64,000 nt of DNA, taken from Nitrobacteraceae bacterium AZCC 1564 (GTDB lineage: Bacteria; Pseudomonadota; Alphaproteobacteria; Rhizobiales; Xanthobacteraceae). Both the position numbers and the translations under genes were made by a program. Location of the stretch: contig JBAGRR010000001.1 of the NCBI GenBank assembly GCA_036924835.1, positions 4,975,001 through 5,039,000 on the forward strand. Reading direction: 5' to 3'. This document shows, one piece after another, positions 18,645 through 26,379 of the stretch; positions within the stretch are counted from its first letter, which is position 1; every line of letters starts with the position of its first letter. Under the pieces are notes generated by a model, which saw only the letters and a list, made by a program, of their open reading frames with translations, was not told the origin of the DNA and searched no databases.

Positions 18645-19544
18645 ATGAATGTCTCAATTCGCCACCTGCGGGCATTCGTCGCCATCAGCGAGTTGAGGAG
18701 CTTCACGCTGGCGGCGAGACGACTGCATGTCACCCAATCGGCGCTCAGCCTTCTCATTCGGGATTTGGAGCGCGAATTGAAGGTGCGGCTGATGGACCGC
18801 GGCCCGCGCGGGATATCGCTCACCGCTGCAGGCATCGATTTCCTTCCGCCAGCGACCAAGGTGATCGAAGATCTGGAGGCCGCCGTGAGCGGAGCGGCCC
18901 AACTTCGCGACCGCCGCCGCGGGATCATTCGCGTGAGCTGCACCCCGCTCTATGCATCGACGTTCGTCCCCGAAGTGGTTGCGGGATTTCGAGCACAGTT
19001 TCCGAACATCGATATTCGCCTGCTGGATACATTAAACGAGGAGGTGGTACGGCGCGTACTGATCGGTGAAGCCGATCTGGGCGTCGCGCCGCAGAGGCCC
19101 ACCCCGCCTGAAATCGACGAGACGCCGCTGTTTGCGGACCGCATCGACGTTGTCTGTCCGCGGCACCATGAGCTCGCGAAACAAAAGTTTGTCACTTGGA
19201 AGAAAGTGCTGAGCTATCCATTCGTCAGCTTAACGCGGGATTTCACCGCCCGCCTGCAGACCGATCTGTCCGCCAGATCGTCCTCGCTCGTCATCTCGCC
19301 GGTTCACGAAGTCTCATATCTCGCAACGGCGTTCGGGCTGGTCAAGATCGGCCAGGGCATTACGGCCCAACCGCTCGCTGCGAAGCCGATGTTGGCTTCC
19401 TTTGGGCTCGTGTCGGTGCCGACCATTCAACCGATTATTTACCGGAACATATCGCTGTTCACGCGACGCGGACATACTCTGTCGCCCGCAGCAGAAGGAT
19501 TTCGCGATTTCGCGGTTGCCAATGCAGCGAAGCCAGATGGATAA
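18645..19544 (+). CDS. LysR family transcriptional regulator
   Basis: This 299-residue protein has an N-terminal winged HTH (residues about 1-60: LRAFVAISELRSFTLAARRLHVTQSALSLLIRDLE). The periplasmic-binding-protein-like effector domain spans about 90-295. It is divergent from the Bug receptor-monooxygenase-CoA-transferase genes and is most likely their activator in response to the substrate. It converges on the methionyl-tRNA synthetase gene with 49 bases between stop codons. Confidence 0.92.
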   Translation: MNVSIRHLRAFVAISELRSFTLAARRLHVTQSALSLLIRDLERELKVRLMDRGPRGISLTAAGIDFLPPATKVIEDLEAAVSGAAQLRDRRRGIIRVSCTPLYASTFVPEVVAGFRAQFPNIDIRLLDTLNEEVVRRVLIGEADLGVAPQRPTPPEIDETPLFADRIDVVCPRHHELAKQKFVTWKKVLSYPFVSLTRDFTARLQTDLSARSSSLVISPVHEVSYLATAFGLVKIGQGITAQPLAAKPMLASFGLVSVPTIQPIIYRNISLFTRRGHTLSPAAEGFRDFAVANAAKPDG

Positions 19545-19593
19545 CCCGGACAGAGCATGCCTGCGCTCATCCCGGATGCTTAGAGAGACATCC

Positions 19594-21294
19594 TCAAGCC
19601 TGAATTTGTTGCGCTTGACCGGCGAAACGCTGGCGATTTCGCTCAGCCCAGTCCGATCCGAGTTTTTCAAAAAGCGGACCAGGATTCTTGACAGGTTGTC
19701 CTTCCGGAATCCGAAGCAGATCTCCTTTGGAGGGGAAACCCGGAATTTCGCCGTCGAGATCTCCAAGTGCTGCAAGGACCGTTTCAGCCTTGTTAGGAAT
19801 GATCGGCCACGCCGCGCGGGCGCAAATGCCAATGAGGTTGATGGCAGTTCTGATCGTGACTGCCGCTTCATTTGGATTGGTCTTGATCAAGGTCCAAGGT
19901 GCGCGAGCGACAAGATAGCCGTTTGACAGTTTCCAAATTGCACGAACGGTGTCGGCGATCTTGCGCAAGGCCAACGCTTCATGATTTCGGCGGAGGTCAT
20001 CTGTAAGCCTGTCGAGTTCATCCTGAAGCTTGCGTTCCTCGGGTCCGTGTTCGCCGCCGGTTGGGACGACAGCATCGTAGCGTGTCGCCACGAAACTGAG
20101 GACACGCTGAACAAGGTTTCCGAATGTGTCGGCGAGATCATGATCGACGTCGGAAGCGAAACGCGAGAATGTGAAGTCGGTGTCACTACCTTCGGGCGCG
20201 TGCGCCGTCAGCCACCATCGCCAACGATCTGCGGGCAGAAGATCCAAGGCCTGGTCGAGGAATACGCCTCGGCCGGCGCTGGTTGAGAACTTTCCGCCTT
20301 CGTAGGTCAACCAGTTCACGCCTTTGATAATATCGACGGTCTTCCAGGACTCACCGGCTCCGAGCAGGGTGCATGGGAAGCTCACGGCGTGGAATGGCAC
20401 ATTGTCCTTGGCGAGGAATTGAATGTATCGCACATCGCCATCGTCCAGCCACCACGAGCGCCAATTGCGATCTTTTGGACTCCTCTCAGCCCATTCCTGT
20501 GTGGCCGCGATGTATTCGATCGGTGCATCAAACCAGACGTAGAAGACTTTGCCTTCGAAGCCGGGCTTCGGAACGGGCACGCCCCATGTGAGGTCGCGGG
20601 TGATGCATCGATCGCGAATGCCTTCATCCAGCCATTTCTGCGCGATCGAGGATACAAGTGGCGGCCAATCCGATCTGGAGGCCAGCCATTTGCGAAGATC
20701 ACCTTCGAGGGCCTTCTGGCGAAGGAAGAGGTGGCGGCTTGGCCGTAGCTCCAGAGCTGTCGATCCGGAAATGGCCGAGCGTGGGGAAATCAAATCGGAT
20801 GGGTCGAGTGGACGAGTGCAAGCTTCGCATTGATCGCCGCGGGCTCGGCTGAAGCCACAGTGAGGGCACGTCCCGATCACGTATCGGTCGGGGAGAAAGC
20901 GGCCATCGTCGAGGCTGAACACTTGCTCGAGCGTTCGCTCTTCGATGAATCCGTTTTCCTCGAGACGAGCAAAGAAGCGTTGGGTGAGGGCGCGATTCTG
21001 CGGAGAAGACGATCTGCCGAAATGATCGAAAGACAGGTGGAAACGATTGTAGATATCGGCCTGCACATGATGCAGCTTGGCGCAATAATCCGCCACATCG
21101 AGGCCTGCCTCAGCGGCGGCGAGCTCCGCAGGCGTCCCGTGTTCGTCAGTGGCGCAGATGAAGAGCGTCTCAGTGCCGGTTTGACGCCGGTATCTGGCGT
21201 GGATGTCGGCGGGAAGAAGCGACCCAGCAAGATTGCCGAGATGCTTGATGCCATTGATATAGGGTAAAGCGCTCGTGATGAGGAACTTGGTCAT
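19594..21294 (-). CDS. Methionyl-tRNA synthetase, probably a second copy
   Basis: This 566-residue class I aminoacyl-tRNA synthetase has a HIGH-like motif as HLGN at residues 18-21. A single zinc knuckle uses Cys143/146/156/159 (CPHCG...CEAC). The KMSKS loop reads KFSTS (335-339) in GGKFSTSAGRG. The C-terminal helical anticodon-binding domain is present, but there is no tRNA-binding (EMAP-like) extension. It differs from the long type usual for rhizobial housekeeping MetRS, as I know it, so it may be an accessory or inhibitor-tolerant copy; this needs the rest of the genome. The start has GGAG upstream. Confidence 0.92.
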   Translation of the reverse strand: MTKFLITSALPYINGIKHLGNLAGSLLPADIHARYRRQTGTETLFICATDEHGTPAELAAAEAGLDVADYCAKLHHVQADIYNRFHLSFDHFGRSSSPQNRALTQRFFARLEENGFIEERTLEQVFSLDDGRFLPDRYVIGTCPHCGFSRARGDQCEACTRPLDPSDLISPRSAISGSTALELRPSRHLFLRQKALEGDLRKWLASRSDWPPLVSSIAQKWLDEGIRDRCITRDLTWGVPVPKPGFEGKVFYVWFDAPIEYIAATQEWAERSPKDRNWRSWWLDDGDVRYIQFLAKDNVPFHAVSFPCTLLGAGESWKTVDIIKGVNWLTYEGGKFSTSAGRGVFLDQALDLLPADRWRWWLTAHAPEGSDTDFTFSRFASDVDHDLADTFGNLVQRVLSFVATRYDAVVPTGGEHGPEERKLQDELDRLTDDLRRNHEALALRKIADTVRAIWKLSNGYLVARAPWTLIKTNPNEAAVTIRTAINLIGICARAAWPIIPNKAETVLAALGDLDGEIPGFPSKGDLLRIPEGQPVKNPGPLFEKLGSDWAERNRQRFAGQAQQIQA

Positions 21295-21325
21295 GGTGCA
21301 CTCCGTCGGAAGAAAGGGTGCGGAC

Positions 21326-21401
21326 CTAGTGTCCCGGTTCTGACATTCGTATCAGCTTGCGGCTGGCTCGTTTACGAATGTCAGAACCTAAGGGACACTA
21401 G
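21326..21401. repeat. CTAG-bounded palindromic repeat, arm type GTTCTGACATTCGTA
   Basis: The outer arms CTAGTGTCCC/GGGACACTAG and inner arms GTTCTGACATTCGTA/TACGAATGTCAGAAC have the same outer stem as the element at 8313 but a different inner stem. It lies 5' of the synthetase gene. Confidence 0.85.
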
Positions 21402-21413
21402 CAAAAATATGAA

Positions 21414-21493
21414 TGTAGTGCGGGTTTGGATCTGACGTTCGTAGAATGGACCAGCGGTTAATACTGATACGAACGTCAGATCCACCGCACTAG
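21414..21493. repeat. CTAG-bounded palindromic repeat, arm type GGATCTGACGTTCGTA
   Basis: The outer arms (G)TAGTGCGG/CCGCACTAG and inner arms GGATCTGACGTTCGTA/TACGAACGTCAGATCC form a perfect long stem. It follows the previous element after 12 bases and precedes a terminator by 8. Confidence 0.85.
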
Positions 21494-21501
21494 AATCAAA
21501 A

Positions 21502-21525
21502 AGCCCTCCGCAGGATGGGAGGGCT
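21502..21525 (-). terminator. Rho-independent terminator (leftward)
   Basis: The perfect 8-bp stem AGCCCTCC/GGAGGGCT has an 8-base loop. On the minus strand it is followed by TTTTTGATTC. It ends a leftward transcript whose only visible reading frame is the 22-residue ORF at 21562-21630. Confidence 0.8.
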
Positions 21526-21561
21526 CGGGGTCCGCTTTGTCCGAACGGCGCGCACGCGCCT

Positions 21562-21630
21562 TTAATCCCTCCAGTAAGTCTCCTGCGGGGCGGGCATTCG
21601 CATCTTGGTGTGTCCAACGGAGTGCATCAT
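21562..21630 (-). CDS. Putative 22-residue microprotein
   Basis: On the minus strand an ATG at 21630, preceded by TGGAG at a 5-6 base spacing, opens a frame encoding MMHSVGHTKMRMPAPQETYW then Arg-Asp and TAA. A clear terminator lies about 37 bases beyond the stop. This RBS-ORF-terminator architecture suggests a real short transcript. I do not recognise the peptide. It lacks the Glu-x3-Tyr spacing of PqqA. A leader peptide is unlikely because no gene follows before the terminator. Confidence 0.55.
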   Translation of the reverse strand: MMHSVGHTKMRMPAPQETYWRD

Positions 21631-21795
21631 GAGATCTCCAGATCCTGCTTTCTTACAGCTGGCTTTGCCCAAATGCAATCGAACGATAGCGTGATTTGCT
21701 GGCGCGGCCGAAGATCAGTCTGCCGCGCCAACGGATCAAAGAGCCAGAAGGGCATGCCTGCTGTAGCTCACATCAGCTAAAGCGCCATCTGCGGC

Positions 21796-23676
21796 TCACG
21801 TCCAGTCGCGATGATGCAGTTCGTTCGGCTTGACGTCCAGCAAATCGATGGTGTCGTTGCCGACATGCAGGAGCGTTCCGCCGTGATGATCGGATGACAC
21901 CTCGACGTGCGCGCTGGTCAAAATCTGCAGCTTGTCGACTTTCGGATTGTAGTCGGTGATGGTCGCGGTGTTGTGGTGACCTTTGAGGGCGTCACTGTTG
22001 AACACGAAGGTGTCGGCGCCACTACCACCCGTCATGATCATGTGGCCGCGCGCCGCCACCAGCGTGTCATCAAGTGTCCCGCCGGTCAGAGTGTCCTTGC
22101 CGGGCGATCCGACGACAAGCTGCGCCATGCCGTCCGCTGCGTCTTGTCCGGTCGGGTCTATGCCTCCCAGCGTGCCGCTGTGCCGCTCGGTGGCGACAAA
22201 AGCGTCGACCTGCATCGCCGTGGTGTCGGTGTTGCGCAGGATCACGTCCGACAGGGTGGTGTGCTTGATCGCATCCAAGGTTTGCTGATCGAAGCCCTGG
22301 TTCTCGAAATAAAGCCGGTCGCCGTCGCGCAGTGCCGTGAACTGATCGGCGATGATCTTGCCGAAGGTCGGTCCGATCACAGCGCCTGGCGCATGATCTT
22401 CCGACAATCCACCGGTCCACAGATCGACAGCATCGACCGATCCATAGGCCTGTTTGAGCGCCGCTGCTGTTTGCGGATCGGAGCTGATCTGATCGAAACT
22501 GGTGTAGGGCGCAAGGCCCAGCGCCTCACGGGTCTGGTTGAGCGTGCCAAGCCCGAGATCATGGCCGCGCTGGATATTGATAGCCGCAAGATCGATGCCG
22601 GATGGAGGATCGACGAGCAAGTTGCGCAGGCCATCGACAAGGTGGGAGTCCAGCGGATTGGCCACATCGCCAGCGAGATGCCGAAGGAGACCATCTGCAC
22701 CTGTCGCCTCGAAAATCGCCGTATCTTCAAAGAACGATTCAGCCAGCGTCTGCTCCGACGTGACGGCACCGATATTGCTGATGGCAGTGATTTCGTCTGA
22801 AACAATCGAATGGCCGAAGCGAAAGGCCGCACCCGCAAATTCTTCGGTGATCCGCGCGTCCACGGTCGGGTCATAGCCGTGGTAGGGTGCAATGGCGTCC
22901 GTCCCCAAGAGATGCGGCAGGAACTCGCTATAGGTGATGTTGACCATTTCGGCGGTGGTGATGGCTTTGGCCGTCTCGTACAGCTTGTCGCCGCTCCACT
23001 CCGGATGTTGCTTGTGCAATTTGTCGACCTGAAAATTATGCTCGCGCACAAACAGAACCTGCAAGGCGGTGAGGTCCGGGTTCTCCTGCGCGCGTGCATC
23101 GCCGGCTGCAAAGAATTCGCCCAGAGGCGTATCGATGATGGGCAGATTGCCCCCCGCCGATATCTTCATGTGCCCGTCTTCAGTCCGCAGGCTCGCCGCG
23201 GTGGCTGCATCGGATCCGTAGATCTGTGATCCGTCCAGCCAACCTGTGACTGTATTGATGGCCGCTGCCGGATGTCCTTCAACGCCGGTTGCAGGATCGA
23301 TCGCCACCCGCGTCATCGGAATGATGTTGCCGGGCGTCAGAACCTCATCATCAGCCGGCACCGGGATCGACATATCGATCATCGCGCTTGGCTGTTGCAG
23401 ATCCAGATCGTGATCGATGAACTGACCCCACGCATACATCATGCCTGAGAGCGCGACGCCGTTGTCATCCATCAGATGCGGGCCTTCATCTCCGGTGTCG
23501 GCCTGCGCCACAACGATGTTGCTGATCTCGCGCGGGTTCGGCCCTTCCGTCATGGCATAATAACCATCGGTGAAATTCGCCGGACCGACCCGCGCAAAGT
23601 CGGTGCCGGCCTGGTTCATCTCGGGATCTGCATCATTGTTGTTGGAGCCGTCGATGCTGCGGAACTGGATTGCCAT
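21796..23676 (-). CDS. Animal-type haem peroxidase (peroxinectin-like) with RTX-like C-terminus
   Basis: This 626-residue peroxidase-cyclooxygenase superfamily protein has the distal His in GQFIDHDL (His89) and the catalytic segment FVREHN near 209-213. The proximal His is in FRFGHS (His289), and NIQRGHDLGLGTLNQTRE follows. From about 510 it has RTX-like motifs (GKDTLTGGTLDDTL, MTGGSGADTFVF) and ends VKPNELHHRDWT, as in type I-secreted bacterial peroxidases. There is no Sec signal peptide. GAGGGAGGG precedes the start. Fragments matching its C-terminus occur at 3826 and 9977, so relatives of this gene once lay nearby. Confidence 0.93.
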   Translation of the reverse strand: MAIQFRSIDGSNNNDADPEMNQAGTDFARVGPANFTDGYYAMTEGPNPREISNIVVAQADTGDEGPHLMDDNGVALSGMMYAWGQFIDHDLDLQQPSAMIDMSIPVPADDEVLTPGNIIPMTRVAIDPATGVEGHPAAAINTVTGWLDGSQIYGSDAATAASLRTEDGHMKISAGGNLPIIDTPLGEFFAAGDARAQENPDLTALQVLFVREHNFQVDKLHKQHPEWSGDKLYETAKAITTAEMVNITYSEFLPHLLGTDAIAPYHGYDPTVDARITEEFAGAAFRFGHSIVSDEITAISNIGAVTSEQTLAESFFEDTAIFEATGADGLLRHLAGDVANPLDSHLVDGLRNLLVDPPSGIDLAAINIQRGHDLGLGTLNQTREALGLAPYTSFDQISSDPQTAAALKQAYGSVDAVDLWTGGLSEDHAPGAVIGPTFGKIIADQFTALRDGDRLYFENQGFDQQTLDAIKHTTLSDVILRNTDTTAMQVDAFVATERHSGTLGGIDPTGQDAADGMAQLVVGSPGKDTLTGGTLDDTLVAARGHMIMTGGSGADTFVFNSDALKGHHNTATITDYNPKVDKLQILTSAHVEVSSDHHGGTLLHVGNDTIDLLDVKPNELHHRDWT

Positions 23677-24080
23677 GGCTTGCCCTCCCTCAGAGCTTTT
23701 TTATTGCCCCAGCTCTCGAACATCGACTGCCGCTTAAATGGCCGTTTCATGATTCATTGTGATCGTTGCGTGGTTGTTGAGTGGTCGTTGAGTGACATCG
23801 CGCGGCGGTTGTTCCAAAATCGGATCTGGCCTATGCATTCACATCATGTCCGCTGGCGTCGCTTCCGGCTTTTCGGTTGTTTGCGAAGGTTTGAGCGCAA
23901 ATCTCGCTGCGCGTGATGCGTGCGTGCCGTCTTGTTTACGTCACGTATTTGGCCGCCCGCTACAGCCGTAGCCGTTTTGTTTGCGCGTGAAATCGCGCGG
24001 TAGCGTTGCCCGTCCAGTTTGCACTCCTCATTCAACGGCGAACCAGCCGTCATCGAAGCTGGCTGCAGACGGGCAACAGC
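23677..24080. other. Gene-free spacer
   Basis: These 404 bases lie between the divergent peroxidase and VOC genes. I see no gene or repeat. A long open frame on the minus strand here is a shadow of the VOC gene. Confidence 0.5.
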
Positions 24081-24569
24081 ATGACACGAATTTCTTCTAT
24101 CACGGCTGGTGCACGAATCGCGCACGTGCATCTGAAGGTCGCCGATCTCGATCGCTCGCTGGATTTCTATTGCGGCGTGCTCGGCTTCGAGCTGCAGCAG
24201 CGCACTGCGGCCGGTGCGACGTTCATCTCGGCGGACGGCTATCATCACCACATCGGGCTGAACACCTGGCAAAGCAAAGGCTATCCGCCGCCGCCTGGAA
24301 CCACCACCGGCTTTTACAACACCGCAATCGTCTATCCGACGCGGCCAGCGCTCGCGGACGCGCTGCATCGCGTGTTCAGTGCAGGCATCGCGCTCGATGG
24401 CGCGAGTGACCATGGCGCGACTGAAGCGCTTTATGTGCACGATCCCGACGTGAACGGCCTCGAGCTCTGTTGGATCCGACCGCAAGAGCAGTGGCCGCGC
24501 ACACCCGACGGCCGGCTCGCGATCTTCTCGAAGGATCTCGATCTCGACGATTTGCTGAAAGGCACGTGA
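24081..24569 (+). CDS. VOC family (glyoxalase/extradiol dioxygenase-like) protein
   Basis: This 162-residue protein has the vicinal oxygen chelate beta-alpha-beta-beta-beta pattern: IAHVHLKVADLDRSLDFYCGVLGFE at the start, SADGYHHHIGLNTW in the middle and VHDPDVNGLELCW near the end. The His/His/Glu-like positions resemble CatE-type ring-cleavage or glyoxalase relatives. ATG at 24081 is used because residues before it do not fit the fold. It is followed after 69 bases by a cupin gene on the same strand. Metal-dependent chemistry is likely, but the substrate is not known. Confidence 0.88.
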   Translation: MTRISSITAGARIAHVHLKVADLDRSLDFYCGVLGFELQQRTAAGATFISADGYHHHIGLNTWQSKGYPPPPGTTTGFYNTAIVYPTRPALADALHRVFSAGIALDGASDHGATEALYVHDPDVNGLELCWIRPQEQWPRTPDGRLAIFSKDLDLDDLLKGT

Positions 24570-24638
24570 GACGTAAACCCGCGCCGGCACCCTGATCTTG
24601 TGAGCGAGAAGGTTCTGGTCAACCAGGAAAGAGGGCAC

Positions 24639-25172
24639 ATGACGCTGTCAACCGCAGAGAATGCAAGCGCAGAGAGTGCAAGCACAAAGAATGCAAGCGC
24701 GGAGAATGAATGGCTCGTGACCACGCCGGGCGAACGGTTCAGGATTCAAACGTCTTCGCTGGATACGGGCGGCGCGTATCTCGTGCTCGAAGTGGAAGCG
24801 GCCCCGCAGATGGGCGTGCCTCTCCATGCTCATTTCAACGAGGAGGAGCACCTCATCGTTGTTGAGGGCACGCTGCAAATCGCCATCGGGGGTGAGGCGC
24901 AGAATGTTCCGCCGGGCAGTTCTGTCACCATCGGCAAGGGCGTTCCTCACGCCTGGTGCAATCTCACGGACTCTTTCGTCCGCTTCATCGTGATCTTTAC
25001 GCCGGGACGTATCGAGGGGATGTTTCGTGCGGTCGCGGAGAAGAAGGTCGAGGATATCGAATCCTTTGCCGGCCTGTACGGCACACGCTTTATCGGCCGG
25101 GCCTTGCATCCGGAGCTGAATACTTACTTCAAGCCTCGCCGCCGGCCCGGGATGTTGTCTCCTGGCGTGTGA
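24639..25172 (+). CDS. Cupin domain protein
   Basis: This 177-residue protein has cupin motif 1 at PLHAHFNEEEHLIVVEG and motif 2 near PPGSSVTIGKGVPHAW, the His/Glu metal ligands of a double-stranded beta-helix. The ATG at 24639 has AAAGAGGG upstream; a GTG at 24600 is possible but less likely. The N-terminus is low-complexity (NASAESASTKNASAEN), encoded by a short in-frame tandem DNA repeat that suggests recent slippage expansion. It is probably cotranscribed with the VOC gene. Confidence 0.85.
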   Translation: MTLSTAENASAESASTKNASAENEWLVTTPGERFRIQTSSLDTGGAYLVLEVEAAPQMGVPLHAHFNEEEHLIVVEGTLQIAIGGEAQNVPPGSSVTIGKGVPHAWCNLTDSFVRFIVIFTPGRIEGMFRAVAEKKVEDIESFAGLYGTRFIGRALHPELNTYFKPRRRPGMLSPGV

Positions 25173-25257
25173 GCGCGATCGTGAGCGAGCGGATCAGCGG
25201 CGCGGCAAAGATCACCACCGGCAGCATTAGGCCCCACGAGATCAGCCACGATGACAG

Positions 25258-25335
25258 CTAGTGTGGTGGTTCAGAAGTTCGCCCCATTTTTCCCGCGCGT
25301 CCTTCCAGCGAACTTCTGAACCTCGACCACACTAG
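25258..25335. repeat. CTAG-bounded palindromic repeat, arm type GGTTCAGAAGTTCGC
   Basis: The outer arms CTAGTGTGGT and (G)ACCACACTAG and inner arms GGTTCAGAAGTTCGC/GCGAACTTCTGAACC enclose a loop with CGCGCGTCCTTC. This is the best-preserved copy of this arm type in the window. Confidence 0.9.
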
Positions 25336-25348
25336 AATCATAAATTTG

Positions 25349-25424
25349 CTAGTGTCCTTTCGAATCCAAAGTTCGCTGCGGAGCGTGCCGCGTTATGAGG
25401 CGAACTTTGGATTCGGGACACTAG
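25349..25424. repeat. CTAG-bounded palindromic repeat, arm type CGAATCCAAAGTTCGC
   Basis: The outer arms CTAGTGTCC/GGGACACTAG and inner arms CGAATCCAAAGTTCGC/GCGAACTTTGGATTCG match. It lies 13 bases after the previous element and is closely similar to the one at 8313. Confidence 0.9.
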
Positions 25425-25878
25425 TGGCCGACAAAGCCGCCACTTGCGCGAAGCGGATAGCTCGCAATTCCCGCCGCGATACAGGAGGTCAATCCGGACT
25501 GAATGACGCCAAATACAAAGTGGGCGTAGCGGCGGGGAATTCCTAACATCAAAAGCCTTTCAGAGATGGCGCAGGTGTGGCCCCATGATGAGTGCTGCAC
25601 GCTTGGCAGCGAGCTCAAGCGTGAGGGATGCCCCATTGTGAGTGATCCTGGCCGTCGCGGTCGCGCGGAAATTTCAGGCAATCGCAGCCTATTTCTTGAG
25701 ACAAATCAAAGAGGCCGCACGGCATAACGCGTACTCTTGCTCTCCAGGTTCCACGAGCATACCAGCGCGCGTCACGACAAGGCCTTAAAGCCCGCACGAT
25801 GCCATGAAAGGATGGGGACTTGGAACGCTTACATCGTTACGGGGTTTGTAACCATTGTCTCTTCAGGAGGGAGCCGCG
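25425..25878. other. Gene-free spacer
   Basis: I see no supportable gene in these 454 bases between the repeat pair and the small protein gene at 25879. Confidence 0.45.
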
Positions 25879-26079
25879 ATGCCATTCTGTACCCGCGTCA
25901 CAGACGTGCTCGCGTTGGAAGAACAATTCATCAATGAAGCACGGCAGTCCCGCGCCCAAGCAGAGAAGCTGCCGCCGGGCAGCGAGCGGGACGCTCTCTT
26001 GCAGAAAATACGTCAAGCCAACACGGCGGCCCACATCACCGAGTGGGTGGATTCGCCGGGGCTGAAGCCGCCGGAGTAG
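25879..26079 (+). CDS. Small hypothetical protein
   Basis: This 66-residue cytoplasmic-looking protein is mainly helical and charged (VTDVLALEEQFINEARQSRAQAEKLPPGSERDALLQKIRQANTAAHITEW is the core, quoted only to show the heptad-like spacing of hydrophobics). AGGAGGG lies 6 bases before ATG. A hairpin GCGCCAT/ATGGCGC (26083-26099) follows the stop by 4 bases. I do not recognise a family beyond short conserved proteins of Bradyrhizobium relatives. Confidence 0.7.
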   Translation: MPFCTRVTDVLALEEQFINEARQSRAQAEKLPPGSERDALLQKIRQANTAAHITEWVDSPGLKPPE

Positions 26080-26138
26080 AGCGCGCCATGCGATGGCGCA
26101 TGAGGGGCGGCGATACGCCCCTGACCTGACATCCGGAT

Positions 26139-26354
26139 TTGACCGGCCGCCGCGTATTCGTCGTCGAGGACGAATATTTCATCGCGGATTATTGCGCTCA
26201 GCGTGTGAGGGCCGCACGCTTTGATGTCGCCGGACCATTCGGCCGGATCGATGAAGACCTTCTGGCCCGACTGGACGGAATCGATGGTGCGCTCCTCGTG
26301 CGCGCCTCCGAGCATGCGAAAGCGGCGAAGGCAAGCATACGCCAGTGGTGTTAA
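26139..26354 (+). pseudogene. Truncated CheY-like receiver domain
   Basis: The frame encodes VFVVEDEYFIADYCAQRVRAARFDVAGP..., the first half of a receiver domain with the acidic pair (EDE). Where strand 3 should deliver the phospho-acceptor Asp (GIDGALL-D) the sequence turns into unrelated residues and stops. There is no ATG start. It is a decayed response-regulator fragment upstream of the convergent arylsulfatase gene. Confidence 0.65.
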
Positions 26355-26379
26355 TTGTGTCTGCGCGAACTTCCCGCGC

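Noticed and set aside
23844-24638. Minus-strand open frame across the VOC gene
   Set aside because: It has no domain motif and is opposite a gene with VOC signature motifs.
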